Below are positions 45,409 through 57,471 of a stretch of DNA of 64,000 nucleotides, in pieces. Location of the stretch: contig NC_057848.1 in the NCBI RefSeq assembly GCF_910594005.1, positions 138,146,155 to 138,210,154 of the forward strand, read 5' to 3'. This stretch comes from Cervus elaphus. Lineage: Eukaryota; Chordata; Mammalia; Artiodactyla; Cervidae. A program made the translations under genes and the position numbers. The first letter of the stretch is position 1; each line of letters opens with the position of its first letter. Under the pieces are notes generated by a model. The model did not search any database. It was not told where the DNA came from and was given only the letters and a program-made list of their open reading frames with translations.

Positions 45409-47485
45409 CAGTTCGGCTCAGTCACTCAGTCGTGTCCAACTCTTTGTGACCCCATGGACTGCAGCACACCAGGCTTTCCTTTCCTTCACCATCTCCTGAA
45501 GGTTGCTCAAACTCATGTCCATAGAGTCGGTGATGCCATCTAACCATCTTGTCCGCTGTCATCCCCTTCTCCTCCCACCTTCAGTCTTTCCCAGCATCAG
45601 GGTCTTTTCCAATGAGTTACTTCTTCGCATCAGCTGGCCAAAGTATTGGAGCTTCAGCTTCAGCATTAGTCCTTCCAAAGAATATTCAGGACTGACTTCC
45701 TTTAGGATTGACTGGTTTGATCTCCTTGCAGTCCAAGGGACTCTCAAGAGTCTTCTCCAATACCACAGTTCAAAAGCATCAATTCCTCGATGCTCAGCTT
45801 TCTTTATAGTCCAACTTTCATATCCATACATGACTACTGGAAAAACCATAGCTTTTGACTAGACAGACCTTTGTCGGCAAAGTAATGTGTCTGTTTTTTA
45901 ATATGCTGTCTAGGTTTGTCATAGCTTTTCTTCCAAGGAGCAAGCATCTTTTAATTGCATGGCCACAGTCACTATCTGTAGTGATTTTGGAGCCCAAGAA
46001 AATAAAGTCTGTCACTGTCTCCATTGTTTCCCCATCTATTTGTCTTGAAGTGATGGGACCGCATGCCATGATCTTAGTTTTTTTCAATGTTTCAAGCCAG
46101 CTTTTTCATTCTCTTCTTTCACTTTCATCAAGAGGCTCTTTAGTTCCTCTTCACTTTCTGCCATAAGTGCAGAGCCATCTGCATATCTGAGGTTATTGAT
46201 ATTTCTCCCGGCAATCGACTCCAGCTTGTGCTTCATCCAGCCCAGCATTTCACATGATGTACTCTGCAAAAAAGTTAAATAAGCAGGGTGACAATATACA
46301 GCTTTGACGTACCCCTTTCCCAATTTTGAACCCATCTGTTGTTCCATGTCTGGTTCTAACTGTTGCTTCTTGATCTGCATACAGGCTTCTCAGGAGGCAG
46401 GTAAGGTGGTGTGGTAGTCCCATCTCTTTAAGAATTTTCCACAGTTTGTTGTGATTCACACAGTCAAAGGCTTTAGCGTAGTCAGTGAAGCAGATGTTTT
46501 TCTGGAATTCTGTTGCTTTTTCTATGATCCAGCGGATGTTGGCAATTTGGTCTCTGGTTCCTCTGCCTTTTCTACATCCAGCTTGAACATCTGGAAGTTC
46601 TCAGTTCATGTACTGTTGAAGCCTAGCTTGGAGAATTTTGAGCATTGCTTTGCTAGCATGTGAGATGAGTGCAATTGTGTGGTAGTTTGAATATTCTTTG
46701 GAATTGGAATGAAAACTGACCTTTTCCAGTCCTGTGGGCACTGTTGAGTTTTCCAAATTTGGTGGCATACTGAGTGCAGCACTTTCACAATATCCTTATA
46801 GGATTTGAAATAGCTCAGCTGGAATTCTATCACTTCTGCTAGCTTTGTTCATAATGATGTTTCCCTCAGGCCCACCTGACTTTGCATCCCAGGATGTCTG
46901 GCTCTAGGTGAGTGATCACACCATTGTGGTTATTTGAGTCATTTAAGATATTTTTTGTATAGTTCTTCTGTGTATTCTTGCCACCTCTTCTTAATATCTT
47001 CAGCTTCTGTTAGGTCCTTTATTGTGCCCATCTATGCATGAAATATTCCGTTGGTACCTTTAATTTTCTTGGAGAGATCTCTAGTCTGTCCCATTCTATT
47101 GTTTTCCTCTATATCTTTGCATTGATCACTGAGGAAGGCTTTCTTATCTCTCCTTGCTATTCTTTGGATCTCTGCATTCAGATGGATATATCTTTCCTTT
47201 TCTCCTTTGCCTTTAGCTTCATTTCTTTTCTCAGCTATTTGTAAGGACTCATCAGACAACCATTTTGCCTTTTTGCATTTCTTTTTCTTGGGGATGGTCC
47301 TGATCACTGCCTCCTGTACAATGTCACAAACCTCCATAATTCTTCAGGCACTCTGTCTATCAGATCTAATCCCTTGAATCTATTTGTTACTTCCACTGTA
47401 TAATCATAAGGGATTTGATTTAGGTCATACCTGAATGGTCTAGTGGTTTTCCCTACTTTCTTCAATTTAAGTCTGAATTTTGCAG
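45409..47485 (-). mobile_element. BovB LINE, 2.1 kb, 5'-truncated
   Basis: The longest BovB copy in the window. Minus-strand frames cover the linker (TIPKKKKCKKAKWLSDESLQ), RT entry, and catalytic and C-terminal regions (VVMYGYESWTIKKAEHRG). The catalytic box reads Y-A-D-G. Several frameshifts and stops break it. The 5' break is near 47485, after the antisense of RFKGLDLIDRVPEELW and KVGKTTRPFRYDLNQ. Confidence 0.9.
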
Positions 47486-48150
47486 AAAAGCTCACCTGTG
47501 CATAGTTAACAGAAAGCCAAGTGAAATCTTTTTCATGGCAGAGCACCTGGACCTGATTTGGTGTCTCAGCTCTGCCACCTACTGACTGTTTTGTTTCTGC
47601 AAACATTTCACCTTTCTAGGCCTCAATTTCAGAACATTTAGAAAAGGAGAAATTATACCTTTAGCGTTAGATGTGGGGCTGTGCACTTAGCTTGGCACAG
47701 AGCCTGGCACAGAGAAAGCCTTCCATAAATCTATTTTATTCTAGTTTTTAGGTGTTGAATTATAACCACTGTATTTCAGAATCAGTATTTGATCTCTACT
47801 ATTGTCTTCTCTTTTCCTCTCTATGGGTCCCCCAGGGTATTTGCATTTTGGAACTTTTGATCTTGAACTAACATGAAGAAAATAGTAGTAATTCTTTAAA
47901 CGAGCTATTTCAGAGCTTTTCTTGACAAATTATTTCTACTTTATTTGTGCTTGACTTTCCAAAATGGCTGCCCTCAAACTTGAGCGTGCTTAAGAATCTG
48001 CTTGATTGCTTCCCAAAACTGCATAGTCCCCCTCAGTGCCCAGACCTAGGTTGCTCATACAATTCCACAGCAAGAGAAATCAAGATTCCCTGGGGGTATG
48101 GGCCATTCTAGGGCTGTAGCAAGAGAATGGAAGATGAAGCGAAATCTTTT
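47486..48150. other. Single-copy intron with small ancient relics
   Basis: A MIR-like trace ('agcttggcacagagcctggc' at about 47689) and a MER-like trace near 47975-48060. No gene. Confidence 0.4.
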
Positions 48151-48154
48151 GTAG

Positions 48155-48371
48155 TGCTGTGTCATCCGTGTGTCTGACTCTCTTTCGACCCCATGGGCTA
48201 TAGCCTGCCAGGCTCCTCTGTTCATGGAATTCTCCAGACAAGAATACTAAAGTGGGTTGTCATGTCCTACTCCAGGGGATCTTCCCAACCCAGGAGTTGA
48301 ATCTGCATCTCTTGCGTTTCCTGCATTGGCAGGCAGGCAGATTCTTTACCACTGAGCCACTTGGGAAGCCC
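48155..48371 (-). mobile_element. Bov-tA SINE
   Basis: Antisense ('cgtgtgtctgactctctttc' to 'gagccacttgggaagccc'). Confidence 0.88.
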
Positions 48372-48479
48372 AGCAGAAAATAAGGAAGTACTGAAAGTAA
48401 AAGGAGAGCATGTCCAAAGGACACAGGAGCCAACCTGAAGGAGCTCTCAGTGGCCAAAGCCAGAACAACGTGAATAACA

Positions 48480-49240
48480 ATATATGTGATGTGGTTTTGG
48501 ATTATAACGTAAAGCATATAATAAACACACGAGTCCATAATGATAAAAATAAATGAATAAATAAATAGGTAAGAAGGGACAAATCTTTATTACACAAGAA
48601 TTCTAATCTACTTATGTAAATACTCCCCTCTCCGGGAGGTAGAGCCTAATTCTCTGCCTCTCTTGAGGGTTGCTTGGACTTAATGATCTTCTTCCAAAGA
48701 CTTGAATATGTAAAGTGGGAGGAAATACCTTACAGTGGAGAAACCTGGCAAACCACTACCTTGACTGGGTGATCAAGGTTAGCATCATCAGTAACAGGTC
48801 ATGTTATGAGAATAGACTTCACCTCTGTGGTATCTTCCCCCTCAAACCCATAGCCCCAGTGGAATCATGAGAAAATTGCCAAAGACATCCAAATTGAGAT
48901 ATATTGTACAAAACACCTGACCCCTCAAAATTGTCAAGGTCGTGACAAAGAGGAAAAGACTGGAAAACTGTCACAAAACAGATGAGACTAAAGACATGTA
49001 ATGATTAAGTGCAATGTGGATTGGATTCTAGAACCAAAAGGTTAGTAGGAAAACCGGTGAAGTCCAAATCCACTGTTAACAATCATGGATCAATATTTGT
49101 TCATTATAACAAATGTACCATCCTAATGTAAGAGGCTAATGTGAGGGAATACTGGGTGAGGGACACAGAGAAATGCTCTGTACTATCTTTCCAAGTTTCC
49201 TGTAAATCTAAAATTACTCCAAAATTAAAAAAAAAATCAT
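48480..49240 (+). mobile_element. Old L1M-type 3' end, sense
   Basis: 'acatgtaatgattaagtgca' near 48992 and 'tctaaaattactccaaaatt' followed by an A-run at 49228-49237 match the 3' UTR of an old L1. Confidence 0.65.
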
Positions 49241-50570
49241 TTTACAAATGTACGGTCCAGGGTCCACAGGTCTCCATGGGGCCAGGGAACCTGCTTCAAT
49301 GAGCAGGGGATTCTAGTGCAGGTGATCAGCTGATAACATTTTGTTAGACTATCAACCCAGATGATTTACTAAAAGTGCTTAGTTTAGAAACCAAATCCAA
49401 GGATTTTAGTCTAAGTCGAGCTACTCGTTTTTGGATAATACCTCTGATTCCAAAGTGTTGCCTCAAATTTGTCTTGTGTGGAAATTATTAACAGAGAAAT
49501 TGAAGAAAGTGCCGCTTCAAACTAGAATATGCCACAGTAGCTACACTGGGGATCTCTAAAGTCAGAGAGGCAGCATGTGGATACTTGTGGGTGGAGGTGG
49601 TGATTCATAAAAAGAGATCAGAGGTATTTAAGAGTTGGTCACTAGTTCCCTGGAAATGACTCATCACACTTGCAGGGAGAAACTGGGATTCTTTGACATT
49701 ATTAGGGGAACTCTGATTTCATTGAGCCTCTCATGATCCACTGATGGCATTTGAGCCACTGATTCAGAACTTTGCCCTTTGAAGGTTGAGAGAATTCAGA
49801 GAAAAAAGGGAGGGAGGGAGTTGAGTCTGGGCATAGACATACGGGGGCATACAGGGAGCCACACTGTGGCTCTCTGACAGCCATCCTCTGTGCATATCCA
49901 TCCAGAACTTTCCACACTTTCCATAAACTCATCCTAGACCCTCTTGGAGGAGCGAAATATGAAGTTCCCTCTCAGCTACAGGTGGTAGTCTCCTGGGGCT
50001 CCCATGGGCTTCATCACTACATCTTTTGGGATCTCTTGAGAATAAGTTAAACAGGGCTAAAGTCTGTTATTGTGTATCATTGGTATTCTGATCCCCCAGA
50101 AAAATCAGAAAGGTCTGACAGCACTTTGTCCATGATCATATATGATCATTTAGTTTTTATTGATTATACTGTCGATGTTTTTCAGTTAGTGGTGAACTTT
50201 ATTCTCTGGCAATTGGGCCATTTTGTAGATTGTAAATGCTATGTAGTCTCAGTTATTCTTTTCAAGTTATGGTAGTAACTTTATTTGGAGGATTTCAGCC
50301 TGCGTGTTACTAAAGCAGTGGAGTTGTTTCAATGTGGGTCTCTTCTGCCATACCGGCAGTCTTTTAACCTCGGCAAGTTTCAATACCAGTTACCCTTTTT
50401 TCAGGCCAGCTCTCAGAGACTGGTGACTAGTGGAATTGATGGGTCCACATTTTTTTTTTTTTTTGGTCACTTGTACAATCTTCTGCACTGTAGATTTAAT
50501 ATAACTCTGCATATCTTAGGCTGCAATGTCTAGTTAGTGGTGTCCTGTTTAGTCTCCAACTATGCGGCTA
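49241..50570. other. Single-copy intron
   Basis: No gene or family recognised. A poly-T of about 17 lies at 50449-50465. Confidence 0.4.
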
Positions 50571-50575
50571 TTCAG

Positions 50576-50782
50576 GGCTTTCCTGGTGGCTCAGACAGTA
50601 AAGAATATGCCTGCCATGTGGGAGATCCAGGTTTGATCTCTGGGTTGGGAAGATCCTCTGGAGAAGGGAATGGCTACCAACTCCAGGATTCTTGCCTTGA
50701 GAATCCCATGGACAGAGGAACTGGCAGGCTACAGTTCATGGGGTCACAAAGAGTCAAACATGACTGAGTGGCTAACACGTTC
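50576..50782 (+). mobile_element. Bov-tA SINE
   Basis: Sense ('gggctttcctggtggctcag' to 'catgactgagtggctaacac'). Confidence 0.9.
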
Positions 50783-52660
50783 ACAACACTTTCATGCTGC
50801 TGTTTACCCATGATTACCCCCAGGATATAGGTAGAATTTCAGAACTCATCAGTGCTCCTCATTTTGCCAGAAGGAGTTCTCCTAATGGAGCTGGTGGAAA
50901 CCCAATGGTCCCCTGGCAATATTGCATCAGAGTTTAAGGTCACGTAAGTGGTGAGTCAGGTATTTGAAAAGACCCTGCTTTGCCTAATCACTCTAGTTTG
51001 ACAGTCTATAAACTCTTGTTCCTTGAAGACAGGCAGATCTCTTACCTTTCTAGGCACTTCGGGCCATAAAAATTCCTATCCACTCTCTTCCACTTAAAAC
51101 TGTAGTGCTGGATTTGCTTTATGCTCACCTTTTCCTCCTCTGCTGCTTCAACTTCTGCCACATCTTGACCGGAAGATCTTGCAGTAAGGAGAAGGTCATG
51201 ACATGCTCTTCAGCACTTACCTTCCCCATTGGTCTCTCCCCTGGTATTTTGAGGACCGGGGTGGGGGGTGGGGAGGAGAAGGGGACAGATGTCTCTAATG
51301 TCACTAGTATTGCCATCACCGCCCCCCTTCTTGGCTGTCACCAATTCTCAGGTGGGCCTAATTATAAGTTGGCTAGGAGATGCACAGTGTTCTTGCAAAG
51401 GATCCAAGAAGAAGCCTTCCCGTGACGCAGTTCTGGGAACAGGAGTTAGGACTCTGTGGTGGCCTCTTTTGCCCCATCCTCATATTCCTGTGGACACAGA
51501 AGGCAGGAGTGAGGCACCCCGGCCATTCCACTGCTGAAGCGGACGTCCGCTCGGGGAATGACCGTTCATGGGCTCCTCCTGCGGGTACCCTACGTTGGGC
51601 TTCGTTGAAGCTCCTCTCAGTAGTTCGGGGTCTTAGGTTCTCAGCAGTGCCTTTGAATCTATGAAAGTGTGACAGACCGACGTGGGCCGTGCAGTGCTGC
51701 TGCCCCGGGGTGCTGGATTGCTAGCTCGGCAGTGCTGGCACTGTTGGAAGTGGCTTACGTTATCCAGGAGTGAGTGGCATTCAGTCAGTGGAGCTGATGA
51801 GAAGGAAACCTTCACATTCAAATTGGGATTTGAGTAGAGCCCTAAATCAGCAACTTTCCTTGCTAAATATTTAATGCACCTATTATTTCATCTGAAAGAT
51901 GGTGTCACATGTTTGCCATGGCAGGCTAGGAGGAGGTTAGCTATGAATTCAGAGAACGGGGGTTACCTATTACCCAAGGAATTATTCCTTAACCGAATAC
52001 ATTAAACCTCTCTCTTCAAAAATGTAAAAAGGAAGAAGAAAAAGGTTAGCAACCACCCATTCTAGGATGAGGCTGATGTGTTGAAAAAATGATACAATAT
52101 CCAATAGAAAATGCCAGTTTTTTTTTAAAATAAGGTTTTCTATCTTTATATATAATACTGTGGACCATTAGGGCCACAAATCAATTTCCAAAAAGTAATA
52201 GGCAATTATGAATAGTTTAAAAAACTAGCTACTTTAATAAATATACTAAGGCAAGTAGATGACAAAATCCAATATATATTACATCAATTCTCTTCAAAAC
52301 CCAATATATTTCATCAATTCTCTAATCATTTATTCACATTTTAAGTTCTGTGAAATTGAGGTGCAGCTTACAATAAATGACATATGGTTGAAAACAGGTT
52401 TTTTTCTTTTCTTTTTTTAACCCAGAAAAAAGTGTGCTTTTCAGTTCATGGTATATTTGATAAAATGCAGCAACCAGTCACCACCCCTGCCCACTCCTCA
52501 GAGCCCATCTGGGTGAGGCCACTACTGTAAATCAATTTCTGTTACAGTAGGTGGCTGCTGTTTCTTTTTCTTTTCTTTTCTTTTCTTTTTTTAATATTCT
52601 AGGATATCTTAGAATCAATTCTTTTTTTTTAAAGAGATAAATGTGCACTGTAGAACAACT
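50783..52660. other. Single-copy intron, including a CpG-enriched patch at 51420-51770
   Basis: The patch has clustered CpGs ('gcggacgtccgctcggggaa', with the palindrome GCGGACGTCCGC at 51539-51550) but no recognised coding family. A TTTTC-type microsatellite lies at 52560-52592. Confidence 0.4.
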
Positions 52661-52664
52661 CACA

Positions 52665-53010
52665 CTTCTTTTTTTATAATTTTATTTACTTTTGGCTGTG
52701 CTGGTCTCCACTGCTGCACAGGCTTTTCTCTAGTTGTGGTGAAGGCTACTCTCTAGGTGCGGTGCAGGGGCTTCTCATTGCAGTGGCTTCTCTTGTGGAG
52801 CATGGACTCGAAACCACACAGGTTTCAGTAGTTGCAGTGTGTTACCTCAGCAGTTGCAGCGCCCGGGCTCTAGAACACGGGCTTGGTAGTTGTGGCACAC
52901 AAGCTCATTTGCTCCACAGCATCTGGGATCTTCCCGGATAAGGGAATGGACCTGTGTCTCCTGCATTGGCAGATGGATTCTTATCCACTGTGCCATATTA
53001 ATTAGAAGCC
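52665..53010 (-). mobile_element. CHR-type SINE
   Basis: Antisense CHR SINE: 'cttttggctgtgctggtctc' at its tail, 'ctcctgcattggcagatgga' near its head. Confidence 0.85.
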
Positions 53011-53503
53011 CAGCTGCTGATTTAATATGTTGGGGGTTGTAACTGGTTCTTTCCCCCAGTGTTAGGGCACAACTCCCCCAGGGCAAGACTTCTGACCCTG
53101 GTTCTCACGGTTGGAATGTCAACAACTGTAGAAATAAGATTCAGTTTAGTGGCTTCCAAGGTACAATAAAATCAGTAGCAAAAGAAATTAGAACTCTGCA
53201 ATAGTCTAATATTGTCAGACCTAGGACTTAGGTACCATCAAACTGAAATGGGGCATCTCTTCTCCCCACTGCGCACACACCAACCAGCAGAGCAAAGAGG
53301 GCTCTGCTTTTTCTTGAATTGTAAGCTTCAGAGAGTTATACTAATGCCATAACTTAATGTAGCATTATTATTTGAATGTTAAAATATTACCCCATTTCCA
53401 AAGCTAGTATTTGATACCAGTCACTGCTTATCATGAATAGACTAAAGCCTAATTTTTCTTTCCATTCTATTTTTGAAGAAAGAGTCATGGAATAGGCTCC
53501 AGT
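53011..53503. other. Single-copy intron
   Basis: Nothing recognised. Confidence 0.4.
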
Positions 53504-53889
53504 CATTTTTTTTTCCATTTATTTTTATTAGTTGGAGGCTAATTTCTTTAAAATATTGTAGTGGTTTTTGCCATACATTGACATGAATCAGCCATGGATT
53601 TACATGTGTTCCCCATCCCGATCCCCCCTCCCACCTCCCTCCCCACCCCATCCCTCTGGGTCTTCCCAGTGCACCAGCCCTGAGCACTTGTCTCATACAT
53701 CCAGCCTGGGCTGGTGATCTGTTTCACCCTTGATAAAATACATGTTTCGATGCTGTTCTCTCAAAACATCCCACCCTCGCCTTCTCCCACAGAGTCCAAA
53801 AGTCTGTTCTGTACATCTGTGTCTCTTTTTCTGTTTTGCATATAGGGTTATCGTTACCATCTTTCTAAAATCCATATATATGCACTAAT
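53504..53889 (-). mobile_element. Bovine-type L1 3' tail, antisense
   Basis: 'tagttggaggctaatttctt' to 'aaaatccatatatatgcact'. 5'-truncated and young-looking. Confidence 0.88.
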
Positions 53890-54260
53890 GTTGGTAATTT
53901 GCCTTCTCTCTTTTTTCCTGATCAGTCTGTTGAGAGATTTATCTTTTTTTAATACTAAAGAATCTGTATTTAGTTTTGTTTGTTCTATTTTTTTTTGTTT
54001 TCTAGTTCACTGAATTTTCCTTTATCATTTTCTTTCAGCTTGACTTGTGTATTCATTGCTCTTCATTTTCTTATTCCTTAAAGGAGGGTAGATTTTTTTG
54101 ATTTAGATGTTTTTTCTTTTCTAATAATGTGTGATTTGAGTCTTTTGAAATTTATTGAGATGTGGTTATAGCCTAGAATATGATCTGCCTTGGTAAACGT
54201 TCTCTGTGTACCTGAGAAGAATGTGCTTCTAAAGAATATATTTTAGTTTCTTCTCTTCAA
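53890..54260 (-). mobile_element. Old L1 fragment, antisense
   Basis: 'tgagatgtggttatagccta' and 'tgagaagaatgtgcttctaa' are antisense L1 ORF2 text. Confidence 0.6.
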
Positions 54261-54399
54261 TCTCATGAATATTATTTCTTCCTCTTTTCCTTCTTTCTCC
54301 TCCTGATTTATAAGAAGTAATGCCATAATGCTTGCCTGCAGAGAGGAGACCAGTGTGGCTTTGAACTATATATTACCTATTAAGAAAATTATGTACACT

Positions 54400-54500
54400 T
54401 TTAGAAATGTTTTTTCTTAAGAGGATAATTGCTTTACAGTGTTGTGGTGGTCTCTGCCATACATCAATGTGAATCAGTCATTAATGTATATATAGAAATT
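54400..54500 (-). mobile_element. Short L1 3' tail, antisense
   Basis: 'gaggataattgctttacagt' and 'catcaatgtgaatcagtcat' match a diverged ruminant L1 terminus. Confidence 0.65.
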
Positions 54501-55300
54501 TTTTAAAATGATCATTGAATCATGGCAGTGGTTAAGCACACAGAGACATCTACACACACACATACCACAGTAAAGGGTATTATTAGCACACCATAAATAC
54601 GAGGAATTCTTGGAAGATATGAAATGCAAATGCAGTCAAACTACTTAATTCAGAGAATTTGAAACATCTGCAGTAGAAAACTGAGGATGCTCAGACACAC
54701 TTCAAGAACAGTCACCAAACTGAAGCACTGTACAAAGTCCTAGGTCAGCTGTGAGGTGGCACGGCCATTCTGAGAACAACACAGCTGTTGCCCTGCCCTG
54801 AACCTCTCCCACCTCTACCTATACTGGACATAAGGACCTGTGCCATTTGAGCACCTTTCATCTCCCCAAATTGCAGACCTGCACAGAAGGGAAACATCAG
54901 GACACAAATACCCCCAAAGGGAAAAACATTTGCCTTGCTTTGTCAGAAATAACATCTTTATTTAAGCAACAGTGAGGATCTGTAGTCTACCTGTGAGCTC
55001 CATGTCATGTACCCACAAAAGTGGTCACTAAATAATTGACCTAGTCTGCCCTTCCATCCTGAGGAGGAGAGTATAAATGAAATGGACGTCACTTTAGAAC
55101 AGATCCATGCCAGTTACCAAGGCTAATCAAATGAGTCCTTTATGCCGACGTTTAAATGGACAAAAGCTTGCCAGATGTTTGAGGAAAATAAAAGAGACGT
55201 TAATGATGAACAAATATAACTATTGCTGGAGAAAAGATGAATACAATACAGGAAACAATAAATTCAAATTCATATTCTCAGAATTTTAAGGAAGACAGTG
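54501..55300. other. Single-copy sequence upstream of the ferritin-like locus
   Basis: No recognised gene. A 60-codon frame at 55107 is unsupported. Confidence 0.4.
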
Positions 55301-55304
55301 ATAC

Positions 55305-55333
55305 TATAAAAGGAGAACAGGCTGCTATAAAAG
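55305..55333 (+). promoter_or_regulatory. Paired TATA-like boxes
   Basis: TATAAAAG occurs at 55305-55312 and again at 55326-55333. They lie about 140-160 bases upstream of the GC-box minisatellite and on the same strand as the ferritin-like sequence. This may be a relic promoter or coincidence. Confidence 0.35.
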
Positions 55334-55466
55334 AGAGCAATTAAAGAACAAGAGAAAGTCCATGAAAAGTAAAGTATTATGGCAAAAGTAAAACCTTAAT
55401 AGATGCTAAATGCTTAGGTCAAAGTCTCTCTGCGTCACCGAGGCATTGGTGGAAACCTGGATACTC

Positions 55467-55583
55467 GCGCCCCGCCCACCGGCGCGCCCCGCCCACCGGC
55501 GCGCCCCGCCCACCGGCGCGCCCCCGCCCACCGGCGCGCCCCCGCCCACCGGCGCGCCCCCGCCCACCGGCGCGCCCCGCCCG
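55467..55583. repeat. GC-box minisatellite (17-18 base unit, six copies plus partial)
   Basis: Units of GCGCGCCCCGCCCACCG (17) or the same with one extra C (18) in tandem; the first is 15 bases and the seventh is cut off. Every unit holds a CCCCGCCC Sp/KLF-type GC box and a GGCGCGCC palindrome spans each join. The tract is CpG-saturated and would act as a small CpG island. Confidence 0.9.
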
Positions 55584-55779
55584 GAACCGGAACCTCCTCT
55601 CGCCCCTCCCAAGCCCGGTAAGGGACTTGACTTCTGGTCCCTTGCAGAGCTCTCCACGTTACCTGAGCCGCCTTCCCCTGGCAACCCTAATTTTCCACCC
55701 TGGGAACTCTCCGAAGCCGGTGGTACCGGCCCCGTGGCTTAACCTTCACCTTCTTGCCCACCGCACCTGTGTCGCTCGC

Positions 55780-56348
55780 CTTGCTGCCCGCACCGCCCTC
55801 GTAGGTACGCCAGAACTAGCGCCCGAGTGTGAGGCTGTGGTCAACAGCCACGTGCTCTGGAGTTCCAAGCCTCCCTGGAGTTTCATGCCTCCTACGAGTG
55901 CCTGGCCGCGGCCTTCTACGTCGACTGTGATGATGCGGCCTTGAAGCACTTCTCTGGCTTCTTCCTGCTCTGCTGCCACGAGCACAGTGAGTGGGCAGAG
56001 AGCCTGATGTTCCTGCAGAACCGGTGTGGGGGCCGCGTCTGCTTCCTCGATATCAGAAAGCCCGAGACCCAAGAGTGGGAAAGTGGTCTCTAGGCCATGC
56101 AAGATACGCTGCACCTGGAGAAGAGCATCAACCAGAGCCTGCTCGACCTGCACCAGCTGGCCACCAACAGCAGCGACGCCGACCTGTGCCTCTTCCTGGA
56201 GACGCACCACCTGGACCAGCAGGTTGAGTTCATCAAGGAGCTGGGGGACCATGCTAGCATCCTGAGCACCATGGGGTGCCCCAGAAGGCAGCCTGGCAGA
56301 GTAAGTCTTTGACAAGCTCACCTTGGGTGATGGTGATAAGGAGGACAG
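55780..56348 (+). pseudogene. Ferritin heavy-chain-like pseudogene (FTHL17/FTHL18-type)
   Basis: The sequence translates piecewise as an intronless ferritin H relative. A degraded start leads to APPS-stop-VRQN, then ECEAVVNS, LEFHASYECLAAAFYVDCDD, SLMFLQNRCGGRVCFLDIRK, LHLEKSINQSLLDLHQLATN, LETHHLDQQVEFIKELGDHA and a C-terminal LFDKLTLGDGD. Lesions: TAG at 55802-55804; one-base losses near 55818 and 55855; TAG at 56091-56093; a one-base gain near 56273; TAA at 56302-56304. By alignment to H ferritin, ferroxidase residues are lost (Tyr34 to Cys, Glu62 to His, His65 to Trp), as in the catalytically altered FTHL17 group. Human has X-linked FTHL loci, including a pseudogene in the PRRG1 region as I recall; orthology needs a search. 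Confidence 0.85.
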
Positions 56349-56894
56349 AGCTTGGACTGGACTCTCCTCTGAGTTCCAGGTGACTGCCCAAGGTCACCCT
56401 GCCTGCCATGCAGACTGCAGTATTATCCTTGCAGAAAAAGTTCAAGTTTTTTTTTCTTTCAGTTCTACCAGTTCTTCACATAAAGTTATTGGGTCTTAAA
56501 ATAGTTATTAGTTGATACATAAATAAAGGTCTCTGATTTGTGTGTGAAAATCTCTCACCTTTTAAACTTTAAAACTGTATCCAGGAATCTCTCCAGCTAC
56601 CCAGGCCCTGTCCACGTGCAGCTCAGGATCTCCACGATGGAGGGAGAAGGTGTTCCATGGATCCTGGAAAACACAAAATCATTCTTCCCCTAGTAAACAG
56701 TGTTGGGTGTGGGTGGTCTGGGGCCCTGGTGAGTGTGGATGCCTGTGCAGAGTTAAAGTATAAAAACATGGCCTGAAAGTCATGATTGGGGTTGATCTGG
56801 GGAAAGAGTGAAAGAGATGGGGTTGGTCAGGGATTGAAATGAAGGGGTTTTTCACTTTATTTGAAATGTTAGTGGTTAATTCTGGGTACCAAGT
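56274..56894 (+). repeat. Ferritin-tail tandem array, unit 1
   Basis: It begins with the pseudogene's own C-terminal codons (G-A-P-E-G-S-L-A-E, then LFDKLTLG, through 56348). It continues with non-coding sequence that reappears, diverged, in unit 2. Landmarks shared with unit 2 are 'gtataaaaacatggcctgaa' (here near 56758) and a late 'tcactttatttgaaat' (near 56854). Confidence 0.75.
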
Positions 56895-57220
56895 TGGGGG
56901 CCCTGGAAGCCAGCATGGCAGAGTTCCTCTTTGACAAGCTCATCCTTTGCTGTAGTGATAAGGGAAACTGAGCTTTCACCTGTCTTCCCCATAAGATGTG
57001 AGGGTGACTTCCTCTGATCCCCTATGCAGAACATGCATGTTGTCCTTAGAAAATCTCCACTTTGCCCATATAAACTGTGGTTATGTAGGGTGGGGTGAGA
57101 TGAGTGGTTTGGGACACTGGTGTCTGTGGGTGCATGTGTATGGTAAAAATATGGATAAAAACATGTCCTATAATTCATAATAGTGGTTGCCTCCCAGGAA
57201 GAAGTGAAAAATGGGATTGG

Positions 57221-57434
57221 TGATGGTGATGGTTTAGTTGCTAAGTTGTGTCCGACTTGTGCGATCCTATGGACTATAGCTTGCCAGGCTCCACTGTCCA
57301 TGGGATTCTCCAGGCAAGAATACTGGAGTGGGTTGCCATTTCTTTCTCCAGGGGATCTTCCTGACCCAGGAATCGAACCCAAATCTCCTGCATTGCAGGC
57401 AGATGATTTACCAACTGAGCTATGAGGGAAGCCC
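57221..57434 (-). mobile_element. Bov-tA SINE with TSD, inside array unit 2
   Basis: Antisense Bov-tA. Exact 15-base duplication 'gaaaaatgggattgg' at 57206-57220 and 57435-57449. Confidence 0.93.
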
Positions 57435-57471
57435 GAAAAATGGGATTGGGCAGGCATTAAATAAATGAATG

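Noticed and set aside
55410..55742. 110-codon proline-rich frame through the GC minisatellite
   Set aside because: Its repetitive PPTGA composition comes from the minisatellite period and GC content. No homologue or conserved start was recognised.
55746..56321. 191-codon open frame on the minus strand over the ferritin-like locus
   Set aside because: It is the antisense shadow of the GC-rich ferritin-like sequence; the plus strand shows the ferritin homology.
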